In this document: piece by piece, positions 29,692 to 36,554 of the stretch
How positions within the stretch are numbered: position 1 is the stretch's first letter
Layout: every line of letters starts with the position of its first letter
From: a virus
DNA: 36,554 nucleotides
Virus record (IMG/VR): IMGVR_UViG_3300031999_000098
Location: 1-36,554 of that record
Direction: 5' to 3' (one strand)
Made by a program: the position numbers and the translations under genes
Notes under the pieces: generated by a model
Told to the model about the DNA's origin: nothing
The model's database searches: none
Seen by the model: only the letters and a program-made list of their open reading frames with translations

Positions 29692-30046
29692 GTACGAGAT
29701 ACCAGTAATCGTCTCGGACTTTGCCACGATCCCTTGTGGGGATTATGGTAACCTGAAGCCAGGAATCCAGATCGAGATCATCTCGACTGGAGACCCTGAC
29801 GAAGAGGCGGCCCAGATCGAGCAGGCGATGCGAACAGCCGAGGCTGCCTACCGACGAGTGGACGAGGTGCTGCTGGTGCTGATCTCCAACGCAATGGCCG
29901 ACGTTCCGTCGCTCAAGGGTGTTCTGGATGCACAGGCGAAGGCCCTCGAAGTCATGAAGGAGAACATGCACCGGATGGCGAACGAAGTCCGACGGCAGCA
30001 AACCATCTTACGAGAGGCAGGAATTGACAAACGAACTAGCGGTTAA
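29648..30046 (+). CDS. Hypothetical coiled-coil protein
   Basis: Start ATG 29648 is chosen because GGGGAAGG lies just before it; the frame is open back to GTG 29540 but that would overlap the ssDNA-binding gene by 150 bases. The 132-residue product has a strand-rich start (YEIPVIVSDF, PGIQIEIIST), then one long charged helix (residues 60-120, Glu/Ala/Gln-rich) likely to form a coiled coil. It could be a recombination mediator or ssDNA-binding partner because of its neighbours, but has no recognised domain. Confidence 0.5.
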   Translation: METPTTNSDSAPSRKYEIPVIVSDFATIPCGDYGNLKPGIQIEIISTGDPDEEAAQIEQAMRTAEAAYRRVDEVLLVLISNAMADVPSLKGVLDAQAKALEVMKENMHRMANEVRRQQTILREAGIDKRTSG

Positions 30047-30245
30047 TTCCTACTGCCACAAGTGTGGGAAGAGCCAGCCCATGATCAATCTGTGGGCCTA
30101 CAAGTGGACAGGCAAGCCCCGCGTCGAGGCGGGCGGTTTCGGCCTTACAGGCGTGTGCCAGGTGTGCGGTAAGGGGAAGGACTTTGTCGTGTCCGAGCAC
30201 GTCTATATGGCCCTGGCGGCAGCCAAGAGGATTCGGTATGAGTGA
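30024..30245 (+). CDS. Small zinc-ribbon protein
   Basis: Start TTG 30024 is preceded by GAGGCAGGA; no ATG or GTG is available nearby. The 73-residue protein has C-H-K-C (about 11-14) and C-Q-V-C (about 45-48), a C-x2-C/C-x2-C zinc ribbon. The last 25 residues form a helix. Such ribbons bind nucleic acids or proteins. It overlaps the gene before it by 23 bases and the recombinase start by eight bases. Confidence 0.6.
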   Translation: MTNELAVNSYCHKCGKSQPMINLWAYKWTGKPRVEAGGFGLTGVCQVCGKGKDFVVSEHVYMALAAAKRIRYE

Positions 30246-31221
30246 GTGCGAACCCTTGGACATTGAGGCCATCGTGGCCGAAGTGAACAAGAGCATGAAG
30301 CAGACTGTCATGCGGATCGGCAACGACCCCGATCTGGCTCTCCAACTTGTGCCGACCTCGATCGGGCCGCTCGACGAGGTTCTTGGTGGTGGTATCCCAC
30401 GCGGTCGGTACTGCCTGGTGATTGGGAACTTCAGCACAGGCAAGACGTTCTTCTGCCAGCGGACGATCCGAGCCGCGCAGGCGCGGGGGATGTCTACGGC
30501 CTACATCGACACTGAGCGGGCGTACAATCCAGACTGGTTCGCCACGAGTGGGGTGGATGTGACACGGCTACCAGTAGCATCTCCTACGACAGGCGAGGAC
30601 GCCTTTGATGTACTGCACAAGCTTGTCGAGCTCGGAGTCGATTTGGTAGTGGTGGATAGCCTGGCGGCAATGGTGCCCGCGACCGAAGTCGAAGAAGGGA
30701 TGTCCCACGCTACAGTAGGGTTGCAGGCTCGTCTGATCAGCCAGGGTCTGCGGAAGCTGTTCGCGGTCAACAAGAATAGCGTTGTGCTGCTGACGAATCA
30801 GATACGACCTGACATCAGCGGGGCACGCTGGGGCTCGCCCGAAACAGTTCCTGGAGGCAAGGCTCAAGAGTACTGGGCATGGCTCACTTTCAAGATGAGA
30901 CGGCGTGGCTGGATCATGAATCACAAAGAGGCCAAGGATCAATGTCGCGTCGGCTTCAACATGGTCTTCGAGATCACGAAGAGCAAGCAGTGTGCCCCGT
31001 ACCAGAACATCGAGGTTCCGTTCTTCTTCACAGGTAAGCTAGACGTGCTCCAGACCGTGGTCGACTCCGCTATTGAGCGCAAGGTTATCGATCAGAAGGG
31101 GGCGGTCTACAACTACCATGAGCAGAAGTTCGTGGGGCGGCAAAAGCTGATTGATTGGCTGACTGAGACTGAAGGAGTCGAAGACGCTCTGTGGCAGGAG
31201 GTGCAGGATGCGGCGAGATAA
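30238..31221 (+). CDS. RecA/UvsX-like recombinase
   Basis: ATG 30238 has AAGAGG at 30225-30230. The 327-residue protein contains Walker A G63-N-F-S-T-G-K-T70, a DTE-type catalytic Glu at 93, Walker B ending in D140 (V-V-V-D-S-L-A-A), and the L2 DNA-binding loop region N-Q-I-R-P-D-I-S-G-A-R-W-G-S-P-E-T-V-P-G-G. These mark a strand-exchange ATPase that pairs homologous DNA for repair and recombination-dependent replication. The C-terminus (about 285-327) is helical and acidic. Neighbouring nucleases and ssDNA-binding protein complete a recombination cluster. Confidence 0.85.
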   Translation: MSECEPLDIEAIVAEVNKSMKQTVMRIGNDPDLALQLVPTSIGPLDEVLGGGIPRGRYCLVIGNFSTGKTFFCQRTIRAAQARGMSTAYIDTERAYNPDWFATSGVDVTRLPVASPTTGEDAFDVLHKLVELGVDLVVVDSLAAMVPATEVEEGMSHATVGLQARLISQGLRKLFAVNKNSVVLLTNQIRPDISGARWGSPETVPGGKAQEYWAWLTFKMRRRGWIMNHKEAKDQCRVGFNMVFEITKSKQCAPYQNIEVPFFFTGKLDVLQTVVDSAIERKVIDQKGAVYNYHEQKFVGRQKLIDWLTETEGVEDALWQEVQDAAR

Positions 31222-31591
31222 CGAAAAGCCAGGTACCGAACTCACGGCCCCGCATCGTAAGCTGGTAGAGATCATCCATCAGATCGGGTTTGAGGTGCTC
31301 GCCGAGTATTCTGTCGGGCCCTACATGCTGGATTGCTACCTGCCAGAGTTCCACATCGGCATTGAGGCTGACGGCCCTGGCCATAGCAGAGTGCACGACG
31401 AGAAGAGAGATGGCCAGATACACGACCTGTACGGAATACCAGTTATGCGTTTGGCGTCCGTCGTTATCGAGCTGAGCCCATCTACCACACGGCAGAACAT
31501 CGTGGACTTCGCTGGGGACTTCCTAGACAGCGTCGCCGAGCGACGGGAGATCGCAAAGCAGTACGAGAGGACGCATGATGACTACCGATAG
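31208..31591 (+). CDS. DUF559/VSR-like PD-(D/E)xK endonuclease
   Basis: ATG 31208 has AGGAGGT at 31196-31202. The 127-residue protein has a restriction-endonuclease-type core: L-D-C-Y (D42) and I-E-A-D-G-P-G-H (E53, D55), followed by K-R-D-G-Q-I-H and an alpha-helical end, as in DUF559 and very-short-patch-repair-like nucleases. It may cut mismatched or branched DNA or process recombination intermediates. It overlaps the recombinase by 14 bases, suggesting joint expression. Confidence 0.7.
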   Translation: MRRDNEKPGTELTAPHRKLVEIIHQIGFEVLAEYSVGPYMLDCYLPEFHIGIEADGPGHSRVHDEKRDGQIHDLYGIPVMRLASVVIELSPSTTRQNIVDFAGDFLDSVAERREIAKQYERTHDDYR

Positions 31592-32468
31592 AAAGGGACT
31601 GGCCGATCTGATGCGGTCGATCTCGCGGAAGGATTGGCTGACCCCAGAGCTAGAGACGTACTTCGCAGGGCGCATCGGCGAGCAGTGGTGGGCTCCTAGC
31701 CCCAAGATGCATCCGTCGGGAGCGGTGGGTGATTGCCCCCGTGACATCGAACTCTCCTTGTTGGGGCACAAGACACCTGTAGAAGGAAGGCTGTCCCGTA
31801 TCTTCGATGTCGGACACGCTATGCACGACAGGTGGGCACGGTACTTCGAAGAGATGAAGTGTCTGGTGGCGTCCGAGGTTCCAATCGAGACGGTCGATGG
31901 CGAACTCATGATCAAGGGAAAGCTAGACAATGTGATCAAGGCTCCCCTAGACACCCAGCCCGAACTCTATGTGGTGGAGTTGAAGAGCATGGCGGATGGC
32001 CCCTACAGAAAGCTACCAGAGCCCCAGGACGCCAAGGACAACTTGTACGCGCTGGCTCGGCTGCATCCGAAGTACGTTGGTCAGTGGTTGTGCTATGTGA
32101 AGGCGTTCGACGAGGCGCAGCAGGCGAAGGGGGAGCGTCGGGTCGAGAATGGACTTATCATATTCGAGAACAAGAACACGCAGGACTACAAGGTGTTCCT
32201 GCTCACCTACGACCACGAACTGTGGTTGAGGCTGACCGAGAACGCTCGTACAGCGCAGCAGGCGTTCTTGACGAATCATCTGGTCGATCCCCCCTATATG
32301 AGGTTCAGTGCCCCTTGCCAGAAGTGTGCGCGCAAGGAGTTGTGCTACAAGCTCCAAGACGGGGATGGCAAGTCCTGGCAGACCGTTTTTGCTAGGCTGG
32401 CGGCAGGGCTGAAGCGATACACCAGGGAATTGGAGGATAGGAGCCGTGCCAGAAAAGCAGACGAGTAA
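31575..32468 (+). CDS. Cas4/RecB-like iron-sulphur nuclease
   Basis: ATG 31575 (or 31578) follows GAGAGG. The 297-residue protein shows a PD-(D/E)xK core with a G-H-A-M-H motif (H81), D118 in K-L-D, E135-L-K137, and Q170 in Y-V-G-Q-W. Cysteines C54 (D-C-P-R), C248, C251 and C257 (C-x2-C-x5-C) match the four ligands of Cas4/AddB-type iron-sulphur nucleases. It would resect or trim DNA ends, probably generating 3' overhangs for the RecA-like protein. No CRISPR array is present, so a CRISPR role is not suggested here. Confidence 0.8.
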   Translation: MMTTDRKGLADLMRSISRKDWLTPELETYFAGRIGEQWWAPSPKMHPSGAVGDCPRDIELSLLGHKTPVEGRLSRIFDVGHAMHDRWARYFEEMKCLVASEVPIETVDGELMIKGKLDNVIKAPLDTQPELYVVELKSMADGPYRKLPEPQDAKDNLYALARLHPKYVGQWLCYVKAFDEAQQAKGERRVENGLIIFENKNTQDYKVFLLTYDHELWLRLTENARTAQQAFLTNHLVDPPYMRFSAPCQKCARKELCYKLQDGDGKSWQTVFARLAAGLKRYTRELEDRSRARKADE

Positions 32469-32970
32469 GGCTACGAGCTGGACTGCGGATGACGCTGTAG
32501 CTGCGGCTGAGCGGCTACAGCAGGACACAGGTCTTCCCCTACCGAAGAAGCCAGCGGGCTTCGGGGGCGAGTACGAGTTCCCGCCTGATCCTACTGCTCA
32601 GTCCAGTGTGGAGTTGGCGAAACTGACAGGATACCTTACGGCCTGCCGGGGCTACTTGATGCGTGTCTTGGGGATGCTAGACGTCAAGCTGGTGGCGTTC
32701 GAGACCATCTATGAGATACTGCTGGGGGCGGCAATGGCCAAGGCCCAAGGCGAAAAGCGGGAGATCAAGGAGATACTGAAGGCGAAGGCCATAATCGGCG
32801 ATGACAACCTGCGCAGGATGACCCAGCGGATTACCGAACTCAAGGCACAGCGGGGGCTGCTGAAGATGCAAGACGACATCTACGCAATGCAGAACTCCGC
32901 CCTTAGCCGTGAGCAGAGCCGGCGCTCAGACGAGATACGGGAGCGGGCAAGCTCAAGGGGTGGGATGTAG
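32446..32970 (+). CDS. Hypothetical helical protein
   Basis: Start GTG 32446, with GGAGG at 32431-32435, overlapping the nuclease gene by 23 bases. The 174-residue protein has a disordered Pro/Thr-rich N-terminus (residues 1-50) and a long helical body (residues 55-165) with Lys/Glu/Arg/Leu heptads, suggesting a coiled coil. No recognised family; the neighbours suggest a recombination or replication accessory role. Confidence 0.5.
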   Translation: MPEKQTSKATSWTADDAVAAAERLQQDTGLPLPKKPAGFGGEYEFPPDPTAQSSVELAKLTGYLTACRGYLMRVLGMLDVKLVAFETIYEILLGAAMAKAQGEKREIKEILKAKAIIGDDNLRRMTQRITELKAQRGLLKMQDDIYAMQNSALSREQSRRSDEIRERASSRGGM

Positions 32971-33347
32971 TGAACCCGCTATCTTTGTTCTTCCTGATGG
33001 CAGCGGCAGTCAGCCAGGCGGCGTGGATTCTATCCGATAGCAAGATATCGGAGCCCATGCGCAATTGGGTGTTCCAGAAGATTGAGTCTGCTACGCGATG
33101 CCGTAGTGGCTGGGACTTTGGAGTAATAGCCTGGGAGGACGCCTTCGTGTGGCATTGGCTGCACAAGGGGCTGAACTGTGCCTACTGTACGGGGGTGTGG
33201 TTCTCTCTCATAGCTGCTACTATACTGCGGCCTGATGTACTGGCGGGGCCAGCGATCTCGGTTATTGTCTACGCTCTGGGGCTCGCACTTGTGGCGCGTC
33301 TCGCCCATGTTGTGATCGAGCGGCTCAGCTGCGAGGAGGAATCATGA
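32970..33347 (+). CDS. DUF1360-like small membrane protein
   Basis: Start GTG 32970 overlaps the preceding stop. The 125-residue protein has an N-terminal hydrophobic helix (about 3-20), C-x2-C-x-G-x-W (L-N-C-A-Y-C-T-G-V-W, about 69-77), the mark of the DUF1360 family, and two hydrophobic segments after it (about 77-112). Function in the family is not established. It probably sits in the host membrane. Confidence 0.65.
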   Translation: MNPLSLFFLMAAAVSQAAWILSDSKISEPMRNWVFQKIESATRCRSGWDFGVIAWEDAFVWHWLHKGLNCAYCTGVWFSLIAATILRPDVLAGPAISVIVYALGLALVARLAHVVIERLSCEEES

Positions 33348-33430
33348 CCGAAGCCCTTGCCTGGGCCGCGTCAGCGAGGGCTGCAGAAATCTCCAGTGCT
33401 CTATCGACTTGCGCAGGCCGTAGCATATAA
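33344..33430 (+). CDS. Tiny open frame, possibly frameshifted
   Basis: ATG 33344 overlaps the previous stop (ATGA), and the frame ends at TAA 33428-33430 after 28 residues. In another frame the same segment continues to 33479 (about 25-40 plausible residues ending in L-A-Q-A-V-A-Y-K-A-L-K-R-L-N-E-A-G-G-K-G-W-K-L), overlapping the start of the next gene by 13 bases as neighbours do. A base missing near 33402 would join both halves into a helical protein of about 45 residues. Confidence 0.3.
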   Translation: MTEALAWAASARAAEISSALSTCAGRSI

Positions 33431-33444
33431 GGCGCTTAAGCGCC
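33431..33444 (+). repeat. Perfect 14-bp palindrome
   Basis: GGCGCTTAAGCGCC is its own reverse complement, 22 bases before the next ATG (33467). It could be a hairpin or a binding site for a dimeric protein, but it may also be chance within the possible coding frame. Confidence 0.35.
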
Positions 33445-33466
33445 TGAACGAAGCTGGAGGTAAGGG

Positions 33467-33652
33467 ATGGAAGCTATAATCTGGCTTGCTAGAGGAGTGA
33501 TGGCTGTCAGCGTCGCGCAGTTTCTGGCTGCATCTTTCGGCACCGAAAAGGTGTTTGGGACGTGGGAGCTTGACAGACGGACGTTGGTCGTCTCATCGTT
33601 GATTACCGCGTTTATCGGTATGGTTATGATGGCTGTGGGAGGTGCCGTGTAG
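33467..33652 (+). CDS. Small two-helix membrane protein
   Basis: The 61-residue protein is preceded by GGAGG at 33456-33460, six bases before the ATG. Two hydrophobic helices (residues about 3-22 and 41-60) flank a polar loop (EKVFGTWELDRR). The topology fits a holin-like or other small phage membrane protein. The first two-helix segment is followed by a next gene that starts directly after the stop (GTAGATG). Confidence 0.55.
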   Translation: MEAIIWLARGVMAVSVAQFLAASFGTEKVFGTWELDRRTLVVSSLITAFIGMVMMAVGGAV

Positions 33653-34153
33653 ATGGGCAAGAAAGCGAAGAAGGAAGAGGTAGTGCTAGAGACCCCAGAG
33701 GCCGTGATCCCGATCCCGTCACGAGGACGCATGTTGAACAAATGGGCGGCTCTCCAGGACAAGCTCCGGCGTCTGAATGTCCAAGTCGAGCAGACCAAGT
33801 ACGACCTGCGCTTGACTGCCCAGAACCTGTACGACGCCTATGGTGTGCTGGTGCAGGACTCGAAGACTACTGTCGTGATCCAGCCGATGGCTGCCCCAAC
33901 TGTACCTGCCGACATGGGCGAGACGACTGACGACGACGGGAAGCCCTTGAAGCTGCTGCGGCCAGAGGATAACCTCCTGGCGCGGTCGCCGATCCCGATC
34001 ATCAGCGAGCCAACTACTGGCCCCATGAGCGAAAACGATGTGGCAGCGATCAGGCAGGCGTCGGAGATCAAAGGTGAGAACCCCGACCAATTGCGAGGCA
34101 ACCTGGCGAGCCAGTTCGACCGGGCCGTCCGTCTGGGTCTGGGGAAGAAGTAG
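33653..34153 (+). CDS. Hypothetical protein, basic N-terminus and helical middle
   Basis: The 166-residue protein starts at ATG 33653, directly after the previous stop. A Lys-rich start (MGKKAKKEE) is followed by a helical coiled-coil region (residues about 25-60) and an acidic/Pro-rich segment, then a charged C-terminal helix ending in G-K-K. No recognised motif. It sits before another unrecognised gene; role unknown. Confidence 0.5.
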   Translation: MGKKAKKEEVVLETPEAVIPIPSRGRMLNKWAALQDKLRRLNVQVEQTKYDLRLTAQNLYDAYGVLVQDSKTTVVIQPMAAPTVPADMGETTDDDGKPLKLLRPEDNLLARSPIPIISEPTTGPMSENDVAAIRQASEIKGENPDQLRGNLASQFDRAVRLGLGKK

Positions 34154-34165
34154 GGAGGACTTGCT

Positions 34166-34744
34166 ATGGGATTGAGAGACGATATCCGACTGAAGCTGGA
34201 TGCAACCGAGGCATTCGACCTGCGGTTGTTCATCCCCGTGTTTGCCCCGTTCCCCAAGGGTGTGGTGCTTCTCCACTTTCTCCCTACCCAGGAGTGGCCA
34301 CCACAAGACCAGTTGACCTTCACCGACCCGCGAGTCTTGGGCATCTACCTTGAGGGGTACGCGGGTGCGTTTCCGATGCTTGAGTTCAGCTCTTTCGTGA
34401 AGGGGGTCGCTACGACGGCACTCCTAGTAAAGCCAGAGGAATACGCCCACGTCAGGATGATGGTCGACTCACTCGTGCAGGCTATGCTGGAGTTCGGTGG
34501 CGACATGCCCCCACGCCCTGCGCTGCCCAAGCACCTAGAGACAGACTGCCTAACGGCTATATCGGCAGTCGTAAACGACACCGAGACGTTCAACTGGAGA
34601 AGGATGCTGAGCTTTGTGTTCGGCGTCTACTGGCTTCTCGGCTTCTTGGTAGAGTCGAAGCCTAGCAAGCTTCAGCAGGATGGGCTGGATTACCTGACGG
34701 AGATGGCCGTCCGCCACGCAAAGCTTGGGACGCTGCCGAGCTAG
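34166..34744 (+). CDS. Hypothetical protein
   Basis: The 192-residue protein is preceded by GGGAGGA at 34153-34159. It has a strand-rich N-terminal half with many Phe and Pro (DLRLFIPVFAPFPKG) and a helical C-terminal half (about 90-185) with a Trp-Arg-Arg segment. No motif I recognise. It is a clear gene by ribosome site and packing. Confidence 0.55.
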   Translation: MGLRDDIRLKLDATEAFDLRLFIPVFAPFPKGVVLLHFLPTQEWPPQDQLTFTDPRVLGIYLEGYAGAFPMLEFSSFVKGVATTALLVKPEEYAHVRMMVDSLVQAMLEFGGDMPPRPALPKHLETDCLTAISAVVNDTETFNWRRMLSFVFGVYWLLGFLVESKPSKLQQDGLDYLTEMAVRHAKLGTLPS

Positions 34745-34752
34745 GGGGAGCT

Positions 34753-34980
34753 ATGTGCCACATCATCGAGGGATACATTCCGGCCAACGATCTAGAAACC
34801 CTGAAGGAGCTAGGGGACGGCTGGTACCGAGAGATCACGTTCATCCCGATCTTCCATCCTGAGTACAAGGATGACATCGCCCGCCAGGGATACGGCGACA
34901 ACGCTGTGAAGGTGAAAGTGCGCATCGAGGTTGAAGGAGAGGAGAAGCCAGATGGCGGAGACGACAAAGAGACTCGGTAA
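34753..34980 (+). CDS. Small acidic protein
   Basis: ATG 34753 has GGGGGAG at 34744-34750. The 75-residue protein has an N-terminal Cys-His pair, then a beta/alpha pattern (ETLKELGDGWYREITFIPIFHPEY) and an acidic end (KVRIEVEGEEKPDGGDDKE). No family visible. It overlaps the start of the next gene by 29 bases. Confidence 0.5.
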   Translation: MCHIIEGYIPANDLETLKELGDGWYREITFIPIFHPEYKDDIARQGYGDNAVKVKVRIEVEGEEKPDGGDDKETR

Positions 34981-35197
34981 TTGCCGCTTCTGTGGCGCGG
35001 AGCTTGACAGCGACAACCTCTGTAACGGCTGTGGCGAGTTCATCTGCGACGACTGCGATCTGAGCTATGGCAATGTTTCCGCTGCCTATGGCTCACATAG
35101 CCCCTATGCCCATCGGGTCGATCAAGACGATGAAGAAGAGGACGAGGAAGTGAACGAGGAAGAGGACGAGGAAGACGATGAGTCAGATACCTCTTGA
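34952..35197 (+). CDS. Zinc-ribbon protein with acidic tail
   Basis: ATG 34952 has GAGAGGAG before it. The 81-residue protein has C-R-F-C (11-14), C-N-G-C (about 24-27), and C-D-D-C (about 32-35), giving three C-x2-C pairs with room for two zinc ions. The last 25 residues are almost all Asp/Glu. Such a fold may bind nucleic acid or act as an adaptor, with the acidic tail perhaps mimicking DNA. Not identified to a family. Confidence 0.6.
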   Translation: MAETTKRLGNCRFCGAELDSDNLCNGCGEFICDDCDLSYGNVSAAYGSHSPYAHRVDQDDEEEDEEVNEEEDEEDDESDTS

Positions 35198-35411
35198 CGA
35201 CCTTGTACTTGAAGACCCCAAGCCCTTAACGACGACAGCCGCTATCGTGGTGGCCCAGCGCCTGGCGGACTGGCTAGTGGCGCAAGCCGAGAAAGGAAAG
35301 GTCTACGCAATCCTAGAGATGACCACTGCCTTCCTGATCTCGGTCAATGATCCCCCAAAGAAGGGGCGGAGAGAATATGAACGAAAGTCTCATCCTTATC
35401 ATCTGCGGTAG
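35178..35411 (+). CDS. Small protein, unrecognised
   Basis: The 77-residue protein starts at ATG 35178, overlapping the previous gene by 20 bases, with GAGGAAGA upstream. It begins acidic (SQIPLDDLVLEDPKPL), has a helical central region (about 22-50) and a basic C-terminal end. It overlaps the next gene by 35 bases. No motif recognised. Confidence 0.45.
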   Translation: MSQIPLDDLVLEDPKPLTTTAAIVVAQRLADWLVAQAEKGKVYAILEMTTAFLISVNDPPKKGRREYERKSHPYHLR

Positions 35412-35574
35412 CATAGGACTACTCATCCCCTTGACAGTCCTTGCTGGCATTGTCCTAGCCCGTAGGCATAGGGCGCAAGAGTGGAAGAAGATCACGAAGC
35501 ACTACGAACACCAACGATGGGACTACCCCCACTACACACCCCCACGTTACGTGGACAAGGACGACCAAGCATAG
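35377..35574 (+). CDS. Small membrane protein
   Basis: Start ATG 35377, with GGCGGAGA before it. The 65-residue product has one N-terminal hydrophobic helix (about 4-28) and a polar, His/Tyr/Pro-rich tail that would face the cytoplasm (basic residues follow the helix). It is probably an inner-membrane protein of the phage, for example an accessory lysis or superinfection protein. Function is unknown. Confidence 0.5.
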   Translation: MNESLILIICGSIGLLIPLTVLAGIVLARRHRAQEWKKITKHYEHQRWDYPHYTPPRYVDKDDQA

Positions 35575-35601
35575 GCGTTCTGGAATAGGATACTTTGTAA
35601 G

Positions 35602-36390
35602 ATGGCTCGTGAGACGACAGCAGTAGCAAGACCTAACAAGAGGAAGTCATGGCGGGCGTTCACAAGGAACCATCCCCTGTGGGACGCCATCCTGGAGAAG
35701 AGGAAGAACTATACGCCTTGGGTCAAGATCATCGAGTACGCCGCCCAGCGTGGACACCGACTGACATCCGACCAGATAGAGTACGGCTTCAAGCAAGCGG
35801 GCGTCGATTACCCACGCCGAGTCACACCCTGGGTGAACACAGCACTGGAGGAGTGGCACGACAAGACCCTGCCGGCCGTCGAGGACATGATGGCAGCGCT
35901 GACGAAAGAGGCGCAAGAGATACAAACCATAGAGGATGCCAGGACAGACCTACGGGCCATCTACAACCAGACAGAGGAGCCAGCAGCACGGGCGGCTCTC
36001 CTGGAGGGCATCATGGGCTTGACCAGGAACATCTTCAACCTGGTGAGTACATACCTGCACGACCTGGTGCTGTTCAGGAATGCGGTCGGGGATGCCTTCC
36101 CCACTGACATAGCTGGGCGCATACTAGGAGAAGCAGGATCGGTTGCCATCGCTACCAGCACCAAGGCTATGGCCATCACCGACTCCAGGGTGATCTATCG
36201 CGAGATGAAGCGGCTGCACTACATCATGCGCCACCAGATGGAGATCATGGTCGAGGCGGCCAAGCGCGGGGAGAACATCCCTGAGTTTGCGCCGCTAGGC
36301 CCAGAGAACGAAAGAGAAGGGGAAGGCATCATCGACGGAGCCTGGTCGCTGACCGAAGAGGACGTCGATATCGGGGGGCAGGAATCATGA
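35602..36390 (+). CDS. Helical protein, candidate terminase small subunit
   Basis: The 262-residue protein starts at ATG 35602 with a weak site (GATACTTTG). It is almost entirely helical: residues 15-60 form a helix-turn-helix-like basic region (WRAFTRNHPLWDAILEK..., YAAQRGHRLTSDQIEYGFKQAGVDYPRR), then long Ala/Glu-rich helices (about 95-225) and an acidic disordered tail. A DNA-binding N-terminus followed by an oligomerising helical body is the layout of small terminase proteins that recognise packaging sites. No large terminase is visible to confirm this; a transcription or replication factor is also possible. Confidence 0.45.
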   Translation: MARETTAVARPNKRKSWRAFTRNHPLWDAILEKRKNYTPWVKIIEYAAQRGHRLTSDQIEYGFKQAGVDYPRRVTPWVNTALEEWHDKTLPAVEDMMAALTKEAQEIQTIEDARTDLRAIYNQTEEPAARAALLEGIMGLTRNIFNLVSTYLHDLVLFRNAVGDAFPTDIAGRILGEAGSVAIATSTKAMAITDSRVIYREMKRLHYIMRHQMEIMVEAAKRGENIPEFAPLGPENEREGEGIIDGAWSLTEEDVDIGGQES

Positions 36391-36554
36391 GAGAGACGAT
36401 GACCTGGGAGACTATGCTGTACGAACTGAAGCGTATCCATAGCTATCTCAGCAGCATCCCTGACTGGGTGCCTGGCATCGAGGTGGCAACGACCAGGGTA
36501 CAGGAACTCATCGATTCGCTTACGGTACACCCTGGCTGCCCCATCTGTCGGGGG
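36387..36554 (+). CDS. Start of a further gene cut by the window edge
   Basis: ATG 36387 overlaps the previous stop (ATGA), and the frame stays open to the last base. The visible 55-56 residues begin with a helical stretch (TWETMLYELKRIHSYLSSIP) and end in C-P-I-C-R-G, possibly the first half of a zinc-binding motif. Not enough to identify. Confidence 0.55.
   Translation, partial: MRETMTWETMLYELKRIHSYLSSIPDWVPGIEVATTRVQELIDSLTVHPGCPICRG

Noticed and set aside
31832-32395. A 187-codon plus-strand frame inside the Cas4-like gene
   Set aside because: The nuclease frame has catalytic residues and four matching cysteines; the other frame is Arg/Gly/Glu-rich and lacks a start site.
31575-32468. 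Cas4-like protein as evidence of a CRISPR system
   Set aside because: I saw no CRISPR repeat array or other cas gene; phage Cas4-like nucleases are common in recombination cassettes.

Overview
This window looks like part of the genome of a tailed double-stranded DNA bacteriophage (Caudoviricetes). It is probably a siphovirus: there is a capsid gene, a tail tube gene, a frameshifted tail chaperone and a tape-measure-like gene, but no sheath gene that I can see. All supported genes lie on the + strand. They are tightly packed, often joined by ATGA, GTGA, TAATG or TAGTG stop/start overlaps. Gene starts mostly carry strong AGGAGG-type ribosome sites, so the host is a bacterium with a canonical anti-Shine-Dalgarno; I cannot name it. 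I recognise no integrase, repressor, tRNA gene, rRNA gene, CRISPR array or insertion sequence. Terminase large subunit, portal and capsid protease are also not recognised and are presumably outside the window, which cuts a gene at each end.

Layout. 1-10.7 kb holds the head and connector genes: the tail end of an upstream gene, an acidic scaffold-like protein, the major capsid protein, a structured intergenic RNA region, a pair of duplicated small proteins, a free-standing LAGLIDADG endonuclease, a large Ala/Thr/Val-rich structural protein, a coiled-coil plus membrane protein, a second duplicated pair, and head-tail adaptor and completion candidates. 10.7-17.5 kb holds the tail genes: tube, two small genes, a G/GT tail chaperone made by an A7 -1 frameshift, a short tape-measure candidate, a duplicated pair of distal-tail-like proteins and a hub-like protein. 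17.4-19.7 kb holds two cell-wall lytic proteins, one with amidase-like and M23 domains and one with a lysozyme-like domain followed by two beta/gamma-crystallin motifs.

19.7-33 kb holds the DNA metabolism genes: a DUF932-like protein, a family A DNA polymerase with an N-terminal family-4 uracil-DNA-glycosylase-like domain, an RNase HI-like protein, a DnaB-like helicase, a DnaG-like primase, a sigma-region-2-like protein behind a near-consensus promoter, a single-strand-binding-like protein, a RecA-like recombinase, a DUF559-like nuclease and a Cas4/RecB-like iron-sulphur nuclease. Together these form a largely self-contained replication and recombination set. 33-36.5 kb holds small membrane, zinc-ribbon and unrecognised genes and a possible small-terminase-like gene.

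The points most worth a second look are: the structured RNA at about 2460-2650, whose hairpin loop reproduces nine bases of the 16S anti-Shine-Dalgarno tail; the glycosylase-polymerase fusion with altered glycosylase catalytic positions; the lysozyme-crystallin protein; the hidden -1 extension of the tail chaperone; and the sigma-like gene with its own promoter and extended Shine-Dalgarno.
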